Source of the DNA: Archaeoglobaceae archaeon
GTDB taxonomy: Archaea; Halobacteriota; Archaeoglobi; Archaeoglobales; Archaeoglobaceae
Direction of reading: 5' to 3'
Length of the DNA stretch: 64,000 nucleotides
Assembly (NCBI GenBank): GCA_027028145.1
Contig: JALVJV010000023.1
Coordinates: 105,862-169,861, forward strand
Shown here: positions 33,236 through 41,772 of the stretch, in pieces
Layout of the letters: each line of letters opens with the position of its first letter
How positions within the stretch are numbered: the first letter of the stretch is position 1
Program-made: the position numbers and the translations under genes
Notes under the pieces: model-generated
Seen by the model: only the letters and a program-made list of their open reading frames with translations
What the model was told of the DNA's origin: nothing
Databases searched by the model: none

Positions 33236-35011
33236 ATGCCAGAGTTCAGGATCGCAGTGGTGGACAGGGATAGATGCCAGCCGAAGAAATGTGCGCAGGA
33301 GTGCATAAAATACTGCCCGAAGATAAGAACCGGTGTTGAGGATGTCATCGTAATCAAAGACGGAAAAGCTGTAATTTCCGAAGAACTCTGCGTCGGATGT
33401 GGGATATGTGTTAAAAAGTGTCCGTTCAAAGCTATTTCCATCGTGGGCTTACCTCACGAGCTTGAGGGGAAGGAAGTTCACAGATACGGCAAAAACGGAT
33501 TCGTGCTTTACGGTTTACCGATTCCGAGGAAGGGTTACGTTGTCGGACTTTTAGGGCCAAACGGAACGGGAAAAACTACAGCCGTTAAGATTCTGACCGG
33601 ACAGTTAAAGCCGAATTTGGGGAGAATCGGGGAAGAGCCGACTTGGGACGAGATCTGCGAGCGGTTTTCGGGAACCGAGCTCTTTAACTACCTAAAAGAT
33701 TTAGCCGAAGGCAAGATCAAAACGAGTCAGAAACCGCAGTATATCGAAGCTATTCCGAAGGTTTACAAGGGTAAGGTCAAAGATCTGCTCGAAAGGGTAG
33801 ATGAACTCGGAATTTTGGACGAGATCGTCGAAAAGTTGGAACTGAAACATTCTTTGAATAGGGACGTCAAGGATCTAAGCGGCGGAGAGCTTCAGAGAAT
33901 TGCAATTGCCGGATGTTTGATGAAGGATGCCGATTTCTACTTTTTGGACGAGATTACGTCCTATCTGGACATATACCAAAGGATCAACGTTGCCAAAGTC
34001 GTAAAGGAGTGGGCTGAGAAGAAGCCGGTGCTTATAGTAGAGCACGATTTGGCTATTCTGGACATGCTTGCCGATTTCGTTCACATAAGCTACGGCGAAC
34101 CGGGAGTTTACGGTGTTATCACCAACGCTAAGGGTGCGAGAGTTGGAATAAACCAGTATCTGAGGGGTTACTTGGCTGAAGAGAACGTAAGGATCAGAGA
34201 CAAGCCGATAGAGTTCGAGATATTCCAGCCCAGAGAAGGGGAAAGCGAGAAGGTTCTCGTGGAGTATCCGTCTTTCACGAAGACTTTTGAAGGGTTCAGG
34301 CTTGAAGTTGAGAGCGGAGACATAAGGGCCGAAGAGGTGCTTGGTGTCGTAGGACCGAACGCCACCGGAAAATCTACGTTCGTCAAGATCTTGGCTGGAG
34401 TCCTTGAGGATGACGAGAAGAAGGTTAAGCTAAATCTGAAGGTTTCATACAAACCTCAATACATCAAAGCGGACGTAAGCATGCCCGTAGGGATGTTTCT
34501 CAGGAAGATAAATCCGATGGTTGATTCCTCATACTACAAGACGGAGTTTCTGAAACCGCTCAGAATAGAGGAGATCATGGACAAGAATCTGGACGAACTG
34601 AGCGGTGGCGAACTGCAGAGGGTCGCCATAGTTGCTTGCTTGTTGAGAGATGCAGATCTGTATTTGTTGGACGAGCCTTCCGCGCATCTGGATGTCGAGC
34701 AGAGGACTGAAGTTGCGAGGATGATCAGGAGATTCGCTCTGAACATGTCGAAAAGCGTGCTCGTAGTTGATCACGACATATACCTCATAGATATGGTGAG
34801 CGATAGACTTATGGTTTTCCAAGGAGAGCCCGGAAGGAGGGGAATTGCGAGGAAGCCGATGGGAATGAGAGAGGGAATGAATCTGTTCCTTTCGAATCTG
34901 GGCATAACTTTCAGAAGAGATGAGGAGACGAAGAGACCGAGAGTGAACAAGCTCGGCTCCCGATTGGACAGAGAGCAAAAGGCAAAGGGAGAGTATTACT
35001 ACTATTTCTAA
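33236..35011 (+). CDS. Ribosome recycling ATPase ABCE1 (Rli1)
   Basis: ABCE1, which splits ribosomes after termination or pelota rescue. The N-terminal iron-sulfur domain has CQPKKCAQECIKYCPK and CVGCGICVKKCPFKAI (first 75 residues); two ABC ATPase domains follow with Walker A GPNGTGKTT (about 105) and GPNATGKST (about 378), and signature LSGGELQR twice. The hinge carries RPRVNKLGSRLD near the C-terminus. ATG 33236 is preferred over a TTG at 33224 because a TTTATAAG TATA (33207-33214) is about 27 nt upstream. Confidence 0.97.
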   Translation: MPEFRIAVVDRDRCQPKKCAQECIKYCPKIRTGVEDVIVIKDGKAVISEELCVGCGICVKKCPFKAISIVGLPHELEGKEVHRYGKNGFVLYGLPIPRKGYVVGLLGPNGTGKTTAVKILTGQLKPNLGRIGEEPTWDEICERFSGTELFNYLKDLAEGKIKTSQKPQYIEAIPKVYKGKVKDLLERVDELGILDEIVEKLELKHSLNRDVKDLSGGELQRIAIAGCLMKDADFYFLDEITSYLDIYQRINVAKVVKEWAEKKPVLIVEHDLAILDMLADFVHISYGEPGVYGVITNAKGARVGINQYLRGYLAEENVRIRDKPIEFEIFQPREGESEKVLVEYPSFTKTFEGFRLEVESGDIRAEEVLGVVGPNATGKSTFVKILAGVLEDDEKKVKLNLKVSYKPQYIKADVSMPVGMFLRKINPMVDSSYYKTEFLKPLRIEEIMDKNLDELSGGELQRVAIVACLLRDADLYLLDEPSAHLDVEQRTEVARMIRRFALNMSKSVLVVDHDIYLIDMVSDRLMVFQGEPGRRGIARKPMGMREGMNLFLSNLGITFRRDEETKRPRVNKLGSRLDREQKAKGEYYYYF

Positions 35012-35133
35012 TCGGGTGCGTTATTACCGCGATACAGCTGAATGAAACTGTTTAAGTATAGGCTACGGCTATTAGAAGGTTTCGAAGTCTCCGTTAGTAA
35101 AACGGGTTCTCGCCACTTCTATCAGGAGATACC

Positions 35134-35142
35134 TTTTTAAAT
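35134..35142 (+). promoter_or_regulatory. TATA box of the H/ACA RNA
   Basis: TTTTTAAAT centred 26-27 nt upstream of the first base of the predicted guide RNA stem (35164). It stands in a spacer between convergent ABCE1 and sepS genes, where no protein-gene promoter is needed, which supports an independent RNA gene here. Confidence 0.55.
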
Positions 35143-35163
35143 CTATAGATATAACTTTTAACG

Positions 35164-35222
35164 AGCCCGCCAGCCATGCGTCCCCTGAGAAGCATGATGG
35201 GGATTCCACACGGCGGGCTACA
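35164..35222 (+). ncRNA. Single-hairpin H/ACA guide RNA (candidate)
   Basis: The plus strand folds into an archaeal H/ACA unit: lower stem AGCCCGCC (35164-35171) with GGCGGGCT (35212-35219); internal pocket strands AGCCATGCG and TTCCACAC; upper stem TCCCC/GGGGA; terminal loop with CTGA (35185-35188) and TGATGG (35195-35200), as in a kink-loop bound by L7Ae; and ACA (35220-35222) directly after the lower stem. The distance from the pocket top to ACA is 16 nt, within the 14-16 nt rule. Predicted target core is GGAA-UN-CGCA. A simple terminator hairpin is the alternative but lacks a T run. Confidence 0.7.
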
Positions 35223-35223
35223 A

Positions 35224-36837
35224 TTACCGTTCGATCTCAGCCCTAACGGTTACGAACATAGGTCCCCTAACGTCTATTTTCCCGCCAGTCGATGCTATGT
35301 ATCTCCGAACGTTATCGTGTAAGAAGAGATTTATGTCGGAAAGCCCTTCGACGACCCTAACTCTTACCTCTACCTCCTCTCTACTTTCAGCAACGGCTCT
35401 TTCAATTACGCTCGAAGCCAAGTATGCGAACGAATCGATGTATCTTATACCAGTCGAAACCCCATTCTCAAAGTATTCCCTCCAATTCTCATTCCTCGGA
35501 ATTCCGTAAATGCTACCGTTGTAAACTACTATTTCATTCGCATAAGCTGGCCCGCAGAGCTTCGTTCCTTCTTCCCTCTCAACAACGTAAACCCTAACGT
35601 TTTTGCCGAATATCTGCCCCTCCCAAGCCAAGAACTCGCAGGGACTATTCTCGTTCGCATACCTATCTGCGGTCTCGATTATGGCGTTCGCAATCTTAAG
35701 CCCAACCGAGCTTGGGACTTCCCTAACCTTGATAGCCCTCGCTATGTCCAGATCGCTGAGTTCGATTCTGCCGTAAAGCTGTGGATATACCATCTCTCTA
35801 ACGTCGGAGTAGCCGTAGAGAACCATCGCGAGTCTTTCAACGCCCAATCCCAAGTTCAGAACGGGATACTCTATATCGTATTGGCAGAGCGCCGTTGGGG
35901 AATATATGCCGAACGTTGCGATCTCTATCCAGCCGTCGCTGTATTTCGTGTTACTGCCGACAAGCTTGGGATGGAATGCGAAGACCTCCGTCTGCGTTCC
36001 GGGAATGTAGTATTTGCTCCTCTTTTCATCCAACTTAAACTTGAATTTCTTAAAGCCGAACTGCCTCAGCAGAGCTTCGGCTATAGCCTTCCCCTCATCA
36101 ACGCTTACATCTTCGTCAACAACAACACAGCTTGCTGAGAAGTATGTGTAAAGCCTTGTGGCATCTTCTCCTTGCTCCCTTCTGAAGCATCGATCGATGC
36201 TGAAGAGCTTTATCGGAAGAGGTAGCTTGTCTGCTATCTTGCTGAGCGTTATGAACCATCCTGTCGTCATGTGACTCCTGAGCGTTAAAGTGGTAGCTTC
36301 CGGCTTCAGCTCCTTGAATTCCGGAAAGACCTCATCCAAAATTTTCACTGCCGTGGCATCGTCAACTTTTAAGGCTTTGGCGATCTCGTAGCTTAAATCG
36401 TCCCCGTCGATCTTTCCCTTCTTGAAGGAGTGAAACGTCTTCTGAAGGGTCTTAACTTCGTCACTCCCAACAGATCTTCCGATTATTCGCTCTATCTTCT
36501 CAACTCTATCCTTGGATAAGCCTACATCCGGTCTTGGCAGGGTTGCGAGATAGAAACATCTGTCCAAAACAGCCAAAGCTTCCTTTCCAAACTGCTTCCT
36601 AACGTGGACATCCTCCACTATAAGCGGATTAACAACCTCTTTAAAACCCAAGGAGAGATAGGCTTTACGTAATTCGAAAATGGTTTTGAAAAGAGGATGT
36701 TCCTCGCCTACACAATAACCGTAGCGGGGATAAATGGAGTTCAAATCCCTTTCGGATAAAACTTCAACGCTGTTCTTCCAAGCGGATTCGAAATCCCTCT
36801 CAACCCTTCCAAGCCAATCCTTTGGATCAAATTTCAT
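35224..36837 (-). CDS. sepS: O-phosphoseryl-tRNA(Cys) synthetase
   Basis: SepRS charges tRNA-Cys with O-phosphoserine in the indirect cysteine pathway; SepCysS then makes Cys-tRNA. The 537-residue class II enzyme has EATTLTLRSHMTTGWF (about 180-195), the motif 2 FSIDRCFRREQGEDATRLYTY, WIEIATFGIYSPTALCQYDIEYPVLNLGLGVERLAM and a C-terminal part STGIRYIDSFAYLASSVIERA. These distinguish it from PheS, which it resembles. SepCysS is not in the window. Overlaps gatA by 11 nt; its stop adjoins the H/ACA RNA. Confidence 0.94.
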   Translation of the reverse strand: MKFDPKDWLGRVERDFESAWKNSVEVLSERDLNSIYPRYGYCVGEEHPLFKTIFELRKAYLSLGFKEVVNPLIVEDVHVRKQFGKEALAVLDRCFYLATLPRPDVGLSKDRVEKIERIIGRSVGSDEVKTLQKTFHSFKKGKIDGDDLSYEIAKALKVDDATAVKILDEVFPEFKELKPEATTLTLRSHMTTGWFITLSKIADKLPLPIKLFSIDRCFRREQGEDATRLYTYFSASCVVVDEDVSVDEGKAIAEALLRQFGFKKFKFKLDEKRSKYYIPGTQTEVFAFHPKLVGSNTKYSDGWIEIATFGIYSPTALCQYDIEYPVLNLGLGVERLAMVLYGYSDVREMVYPQLYGRIELSDLDIARAIKVREVPSSVGLKIANAIIETADRYANENSPCEFLAWEGQIFGKNVRVYVVEREEGTKLCGPAYANEIVVYNGSIYGIPRNENWREYFENGVSTGIRYIDSFAYLASSVIERAVAESREEVEVRVRVVEGLSDINLFLHDNVRRYIASTGGKIDVRGPMFVTVRAEIER

Positions 36838-38206
36838 GTTTCACCTCCCTCTCTATCTTGAGAGCGAAGCTGAGAATAGTGTTCTCCTCGAAGTATCTTC
36901 CGATGATCTGCATGCCGACTGGCAATCCCTTCACGAACCCGATGGGTATGGATAAAGCCGGAACTCCCGCTAAGTTGATCGGAACTGTGTTTACATCCAT
37001 CTTATACATTGTAAGCGGATCAGCAAGCTCGCCTATCTTGAAAGGCAAAGCCGGCATCGTCGGAGCAATTAGGACGTCGCAGTCCTTTAAAGCTCTCTCG
37101 AAGTCCCGCTTAACTAAAGTTCTTACCTTCAAAGCCTTGAGGTAGTATTTTCCGTAATATCCTGCCGATAAAGCGTAAGTTCCAAGCATAATTCTCCTCT
37201 TGACCTCCTCTCCAAATCCTTCCGCTCTAACCTTTGAGAAATACTTCGTCCAAGTGTCAAGCTTATCCAAAGCGTAACCGTATCTAACGCCGTCGTATCT
37301 CGCAAGGTTCGAAGATGCCTCGCTCATGGCTATGATGTAGTAAGCCGGCAAGGCGTATTTGAAGGAAGGCATCGAAACCTCGACGACTTCGAAGTTGGGC
37401 TTGATTATTTCGTTCACGACCTCCTCGAACTTCCCCATTACATCATCGTTCCCGCCCATCTCCCTGATTATTCCGACCTTGAATTTTTTATCGACGGGAT
37501 TGAATCTGAACTCAACTCCCGCGTTCGTGGAATCCCTCGAATCCCTTCCGGCTATTACCTCCAAAAGCTTGGCGCAGTCTTCAACACAGCATGCCATCGG
37601 ACCTATCTGCTCCAAGGAGTTTGCATAGGGAATCAGTCCGTATCTCGAAACCAAGCCGTAAGTGGGCTTTAAGCCGACAACTCCGCAGAAGGATGCCGGA
37701 CACCTTATGCTTCCACCCGTATCGCTTCCTAAAGCTAAGACGCTTTCATCTCCTCCCAAGCATGCTCCACTTCCACCGCTACTTCCTCCAGCGACTCTGT
37801 CCAGATCGTAGGGATTCCTAACGACTCCGAAGTATGAAGTCTCAGTGGTCGTTCCCATGGCGAACTCGTCCATATTCGTTTTACCGATTGTGATCGCACC
37901 CTCCTGCTTCAACCTCTCAACGACGTGCGCATCGAAGGGGGGTATGTAGTTGTGAAGCATCTTGGATCCGCACGTGGTTCTCAAACCCCTTGTTGAGATG
38001 CAGTCCTTTACAGCCACCGGAATCCCGGCCAGCTTTCCTTTCAGCTTTCCCTTATCATACTCTTCTGCAAGCCTGAGGGCTTCCTCCTTGTTCAGCGTAA
38101 TGAAAGCATTCAGCTTACTTCTCTCGATTCGATCGAAAAGTTCCGAGATCAGATCGTAACATCTCTCTGATTCGAGCTTTTCCCTCCATTCTGCAATCGT
38201 GATCAT
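36827..38206 (-). CDS. gatA: Aspartyl/glutamyl-tRNA amidotransferase subunit A
   Basis: GatA hydrolyses glutamine to supply ammonia for conversion of misacylated Asp-tRNA-Asn or Glu-tRNA-Gln. 459 residues; the amidase Ser-cisSer-Lys triad is visible as K near residue 68 (PVAVKDCIS) and the GGSSGGSGA signature near 142-150, followed by LGSDTGGSIRCPASFCGVVGLKPTYG. It follows gatC and precedes sepS on the minus strand, so three tRNA-charging genes form one operon. GatB is not in the window. Confidence 0.96.
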   Translation of the reverse strand: MITIAEWREKLESERCYDLISELFDRIERSKLNAFITLNKEEALRLAEEYDKGKLKGKLAGIPVAVKDCISTRGLRTTCGSKMLHNYIPPFDAHVVERLKQEGAITIGKTNMDEFAMGTTTETSYFGVVRNPYDLDRVAGGSSGGSGACLGGDESVLALGSDTGGSIRCPASFCGVVGLKPTYGLVSRYGLIPYANSLEQIGPMACCVEDCAKLLEVIAGRDSRDSTNAGVEFRFNPVDKKFKVGIIREMGGNDDVMGKFEEVVNEIIKPNFEVVEVSMPSFKYALPAYYIIAMSEASSNLARYDGVRYGYALDKLDTWTKYFSKVRAEGFGEEVKRRIMLGTYALSAGYYGKYYLKALKVRTLVKRDFERALKDCDVLIAPTMPALPFKIGELADPLTMYKMDVNTVPINLAGVPALSIPIGFVKGLPVGMQIIGRYFEENTILSFALKIEREVKHEI

Positions 38207-38208
38207 GA

Positions 38209-38493
38209 TCAGCCCTCCATTATCTTAGGCCCTTTGAAGTAACCGTCCTCAACGTGCTTAGCATTCATCAAAACCTCTTCCCTCGGCAAAGGTTCAGCTG
38301 GATTATCTTCTCTAAAGACGTTGCTCAGGTTGTGAACCTGATAAGTCGGCTCGACATCCTCCGGCACCTCATCGAGTATGTTGAAGTATTCCAAAATCTT
38401 CTCGAACTCCTGTCTGAACTTTTCGACCTCATCTTCCTTCAGCTCGATTTTTGCCAAGTTTGCTATGTGATAAACGTCCTCTTTTGTAATCAT
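38209..38493 (-). CDS. gatC: Aspartyl/glutamyl-tRNA amidotransferase subunit C
   Basis: The 94-residue GatC that wraps GatA and tethers it to GatB. It starts with the helix ITKEDVYHIANLAKIELKEDEVEKF and contains ILEYFNILDEVPEDVEPTYQ and REDNPAEPLPREEVL, all typical. The ATG at 38493 lies about 27 nt after a TGTTTTATTTC element on the minus strand, so it is probably leaderless. Longer in-frame starts would run through the wtpA promoter and were rejected. Two bases separate it from gatA. Confidence 0.93.
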   Translation of the reverse strand: MITKEDVYHIANLAKIELKEDEVEKFRQEFEKILEYFNILDEVPEDVEPTYQVHNLSNVFREDNPAEPLPREEVLMNAKHVEDGYFKGPKIMEG

Positions 38494-38539
38494 ATTCTGC
38501 AAGTAACGGTAACGAAATAAAACAGTTTGCATCAAAAAG

Positions 38540-38570
38540 TTTATATCGTTATGTTTGTTCATGCATAACG
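38540..38570 (+). promoter_or_regulatory. wtpA TATA box and ModE-like operator
   Basis: TATA core TTTATAT (38540-38546) is followed at once by an inverted repeat CGTTATG (38547-38553) N10 CATAACG (38564-38570). The arms and spacing closely resemble the bacterial ModE operator at modA (CGTTATA ... CATAACG). It ends at the predicted transcription start, where a bound protein would block initiation. A ModE-like regulator is encoded at the end of the same operon. GGTGAT (38570-38575) serves as ribosome site. Confidence 0.65.
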
Positions 38571-38578
38571 GTGATAAA

Positions 38579-39589
38579 ATGAAGAGGTTAGTCGCATTTC
38601 TGTTGCTGTTAAGTTTGGCGATATGCGGTTGTGCACAGAAATCTGAGCAGAAATCCGAGCTAAAAAAAGCCACATTGGTGATATTCAACGCCGGGTCGCT
38701 ATCTAAACCGTTGGAGGATCTGTCAAAGGAATTCAAGAAGTATATGAGATCGAAGGGATACGATGTCGAGATTAGAATGGAACCGAGCGGTAGTATCGAT
38801 GCGGTTAGGAAGATAACGGACTTGGGTAGAAGAGCAGATATAATAGCGGTTGCGGACTACCAACTGCTTCGAGATATGATGTATCCGAAGTATATCAACT
38901 TCTACATAGCGTTTGCGACGAACGAGATCGTAATAGCCTACACAAACAACAGCAAATACGCAAACGAGATAAACTCCAGCAACTGGTATAAGATACTTGC
39001 CAAGAAGGGCGTAGTATTCGGTTTTTCCGATCCAAACAGGGATCCCTGCGGATACAGAACGCTGATGGCGATCAAGCTATCGGATTACAAGTATGGTAAG
39101 GATATTTTTAAGGAACTTATAGAAAACAATACGAACATAAGGGCCGAAGACGGAAAAATCGTAGTTCCGCCCGAAGTGGTAACGAACAGCAAGATCGTCC
39201 TACGTCCCAAGTCCGTCGAGCTTTTGGGATTGCTCGAAAGCGGAGCGATAGATTACGCGTTCGAATACAAGAGCGTAGCACTGCAACACAACCTCAGGTT
39301 CGTCGAACTTCCAAATGAGATAAATCTTAAGAGTCCGAAGCTTGAGAAATACTACGCCAGAGTTAAGGTGTTCTTGGAGTTCAAAAACAAGACTATTCCC
39401 GCGAAGCCGATAGTTTACGGCGTCGCGATTCCGAAGAACGCTGAGCACAAAAAGCTTGCAATCGAATTCCTCAAGTTCATGCTGGGTAAAGAGGGCAGGA
39501 GTATATTTGAAAGGGATCATCAGGAGTTCCTTCCGAAGCCGATAGCGTATGGTTCAGTTCCGAAAGAGATAGCAGAAGTGATCGGATGA
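38579..39589 (+). CDS. wtpA: Tungstate/molybdate-binding lipoprotein WtpA
   Basis: The periplasmic-face binding protein of a tungstate ABC importer, 336 residues. The N-terminus is a lipoprotein-type signal ([20 protein letters not shown]), then a binding-protein fold with [44 protein letters not shown] and [18 protein letters not shown], hallmarks of WtpA/ModA. ATG 38579 was chosen for the signal peptide and ribosome site. It probably feeds tungsten to enzymes such as formylmethanofuran dehydrogenase. It overlaps wtpB by 4 nt. Confidence 0.93.
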   Translation: MKRLVAFLLLLSLAICGCAQKSEQKSELKKATLVIFNAGSLSKPLEDLSKEFKKYMRSKGYDVEIRMEPSGSIDAVRKITDLGRRADIIAVADYQLLRDMMYPKYINFYIAFATNEIVIAYTNNSKYANEINSSNWYKILAKKGVVFGFSDPNRDPCGYRTLMAIKLSDYKYGKDIFKELIENNTNIRAEDGKIVVPPEVVTNSKIVLRPKSVELLGLLESGAIDYAFEYKSVALQHNLRFVELPNEINLKSPKLEKYYARVKVFLEFKNKTIPAKPIVYGVAIPKNAEHKKLAIEFLKFMLGKEGRSIFERDHQEFLPKPIAYGSVPKEIAEVIG

Positions 39590-40338
39590 GGAGGGACTAC
39601 GTAGATTACTTCCTGATTTTTTTCGGATCGTTTTTGATCGTATACATAGTTCTGCCGATAGCGGTAATTCTCGTCTTCCAAGCATTCGACTTCGGCATGC
39701 TTTTGAAGACTTTGCATGATGAGATGGTGCTCGAAGCCCTCAAGAATACGCTCGTAACTTCTGCGGCTACCATGCTAATATCCCTCATTTTCGGAGTTCC
39801 CTTAGGCTACGTTCTCGCGAGAAAGGATTTTAGGGGCAAGAGCGTAATTCAGGGTATCGTGGACGTTCCGATCGTCATTCCCCATTCCGTCGTCGGTATA
39901 ATGTTGCTGATAACGTTCTCTTCAGCAATAGTCGATAACTACGTTGGAATAATCATGGCGATGCTCTTCGTTTCGGCATCATTCACGATAAACTCCGCAA
40001 GAGATGGGTTTCTTGCTGTAGACGAAAATCTCGAACACGTTGCGAGAACTCTGGGCGCTTCAAAGCTCAGAACTTTCTTCACCATCAGCCTACCCTTAGC
40101 TCTGCCTTCCATACTCAGCGGAGCGATAATGACGTTTGCGAGGGCTATGAGTGAAGTAGGATCCATACTTATCGTAGCTTACTATCCCAAAACTGCTCAG
40201 ATCTTGGTGATGGAATACTTCGAAAACTACGGCTTGCGAGCTTCGAGACCCATAGCGGTCCTTCTGATTCTGATCAGCTTGGCGATGTTCGTAACTTTGA
40301 GGTGGATCGTTGGGAGGAGAAGACATGCTCAAGCTTGA
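39586..40338 (+). CDS. wtpB: Tungstate ABC transporter permease WtpB
   Basis: A 250-residue permease with six or so membrane segments. The ABC-permease EAA loop is visible as [30 protein letters not shown] (about 147-176), where WtpC docks. Other conserved parts are [13 protein letters not shown] and [16 protein letters not shown]. It is translationally coupled to wtpA (ATGA) and overlaps the wtpC start by 14 nt. Confidence 0.93.
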   Translation: MRRDYVDYFLIFFGSFLIVYIVLPIAVILVFQAFDFGMLLKTLHDEMVLEALKNTLVTSAATMLISLIFGVPLGYVLARKDFRGKSVIQGIVDVPIVIPHSVVGIMLLITFSSAIVDNYVGIIMAMLFVSASFTINSARDGFLAVDENLEHVARTLGASKLRTFFTISLPLALPSILSGAIMTFARAMSEVGSILIVAYYPKTAQILVMEYFENYGLRASRPIAVLLILISLAMFVTLRWIVGRRRHAQA

Positions 40339-41329
40339 GAAGGTAAGCAAGGATTGGAAGGAATTTAAAATCAAGGATATAGAGTTTGAAGTTAAGAGGA
40401 ACGAATACTTCGTTATCTTGGGCCCGAGCGGGGCTGGAAAGACCCTGTTGCTTGAAACGATAGCCGGAATTCACATCCCGGACAGCGGTAGGATATACAT
40501 GGACGGCGTCGACGTTACCGAACTCCCACCAGAAAAGAGGGAAATTGCATACATCCCCCAAAACTACGCCCTCTTCCCTCACATGAGCGTCTACGAAAAC
40601 ATAGCCTTCGGCTTAAGGATTAGAAAAGCAGATGACATCGATGAGACCGTAAGAAGGCTTGCTGAAGTCTTGGGAATTTCACACCTTCTTCACAGAAAGC
40701 CGAAAACGCTGAGCGGTGGTGAACAGCAAAGGGTTGCGATAGCGAGGGCTTTGGCAGTTCAGCCCAAGATTTTGCTTTTGGACGAGCCGTTCTCGAATCT
40801 GGATGTCCAGATTCGATCCAAGCTTATGGAAGAGATAAAGAGGTGGCGGAGGGAATTCGAATTCACAGCGGTTCACGTAACCCACAGCTTTGAGGAGGCT
40901 TTCTGCTTAGCAGATAGGATCGGGATAATGTTGAACGGCAGACTCGTTCAAACCGGAAAGCCGGATGATGTGTTTCTGAAGCCGAAAAACGAGGAAGTTG
41001 CGAGGTTTTTGGGCTACGAAAACGTATTCGAAGGATATGCAGACGGCTCGGGCATTAAGATCGGCGGAATAACGCTGAATTCGGAAGTTGCAATTTCCGG
41101 CAAGGTTAAGGTTGCCATTAGGCCGGAGGATGTTATAGTATCGAAAAGAGACGGCAAATTCGAGGCGAAAATCGAATCAATAGAATCTCTCGGCTTTGCT
41201 TCGAAGATAACTCTTAGCATGAACGGCTTAAAGCTAAAAGCTTTAACGACGACGTCTAAAATCGTGGAGGAAGGGATAAAGGAGGGCGATAGAGTTTACG
41301 TTTCCTTGAGGTGCTTTAACCTTTTATAG
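40325..41329 (+). CDS. wtpC: Tungstate ABC transporter ATP-binding protein WtpC
   Basis: A 334-residue ABC ATPase of the Mod/Wtp type. Walker A GPSGAGKT (about 34-41), Q-loop [18 protein letters not shown], signature LSGGEQQR (about 128-135), Walker [13 protein letters not shown] (about 148-159) and H-loop VTHS. The C-terminal part from about residue 235 is a TOBE/molbindin-like regulatory domain ([14 protein letters not shown]). ATG 40325 is supported by GGGAGGAG upstream. Confidence 0.94.
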   Translation: MLKLEKVSKDWKEFKIKDIEFEVKRNEYFVILGPSGAGKTLLLETIAGIHIPDSGRIYMDGVDVTELPPEKREIAYIPQNYALFPHMSVYENIAFGLRIRKADDIDETVRRLAEVLGISHLLHRKPKTLSGGEQQRVAIARALAVQPKILLLDEPFSNLDVQIRSKLMEEIKRWRREFEFTAVHVTHSFEEAFCLADRIGIMLNGRLVQTGKPDDVFLKPKNEEVARFLGYENVFEGYADGSGIKIGGITLNSEVAISGKVKVAIRPEDVIVSKRDGKFEAKIESIESLGFASKITLSMNGLKLKALTTTSKIVEEGIKEGDRVYVSLRCFNLL

Positions 41330-41349
41330 TTCTCGGTGTAGGTGAGATT

Positions 41350-41772
41350 ATGGAGTTAAGATGGCGTCTTTGGTTCGAGAAAGACGGAATGCACGTTATG
41401 GGTAAAGGAGGCGCGAAGATCTTAAAAGCGATAGAGAAGCACGGTTCGATTTCGAAAGCTTGCAGAGAGTTGGGGATGTCATATAGGTTCGTCTGGAACT
41501 ATCTGAAGAGGATGGAAGAAGCCTTAGGAGAGGCTGTGGTTGAAAAGGAGAGGGGTGGAATCGAGAGGGGAGGGACGAAGCTTACACCGTTGGGCAAGGA
41601 GCTTCTCAGGACTTACGAAAGGATGGAGGAGCTGTTCGAATCGGCTTTGAACGGTGTTAGGGGAAAGGTGAAAAAGATCGATGGAAATTCGGTCACTATC
41701 GAGCTCTTGGAAGGTTGCAAGCTTAAAGAGGGGGATGTAGTCGAAATCATAAATCTTCGAGCAAATCCCTAA
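41350..41772 (+). CDS. ModE-like transcriptional regulator
   Basis: A 140-residue protein resembling ModE: an N-terminal winged helix with KILKAIEKHGSISKACRELGMSYRFVWNYLKRMEEALGEAVVEKERGG (about 25-73), as in LysR/ModE DNA-binding domains, and a short C-terminal beta domain (GKVKKIDGNSVTIELLEGCKLKEGDVVEII) that is one molbindin-like unit. It is the last gene of the wtp operon and the likely ligand of the inverted repeat before wtpA. Full bacterial ModE has two molbindin domains; here one is present. It ends convergently, 26 nt into the epimerase gene. Confidence 0.88.
   Translation: MELRWRLWFEKDGMHVMGKGGAKILKAIEKHGSISKACRELGMSYRFVWNYLKRMEEALGEAVVEKERGGIERGGTKLTPLGKELLRTYERMEELFESALNGVRGKVKKIDGNSVTIELLEGCKLKEGDVVEIINLRANP

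Noticed and set aside
35080..35132. Second H/ACA RNA before the first
   Set aside because: GTCTCC/GGAGAT can pair, but there is no ACA after the stem and no proper pocket.
35224..36837. Phenylalanyl-tRNA synthetase alpha
   Set aside because: Similar class II core, but the EATTLTLRSHMTTGWF and C-terminal blocks are those of SepRS, and no pheT is adjacent.
38494..38736. N-terminal extension of GatC
   Set aside because: It would read antisense through wtpA and its operator, and GatC proteins start at the ITKEDVYH helix.
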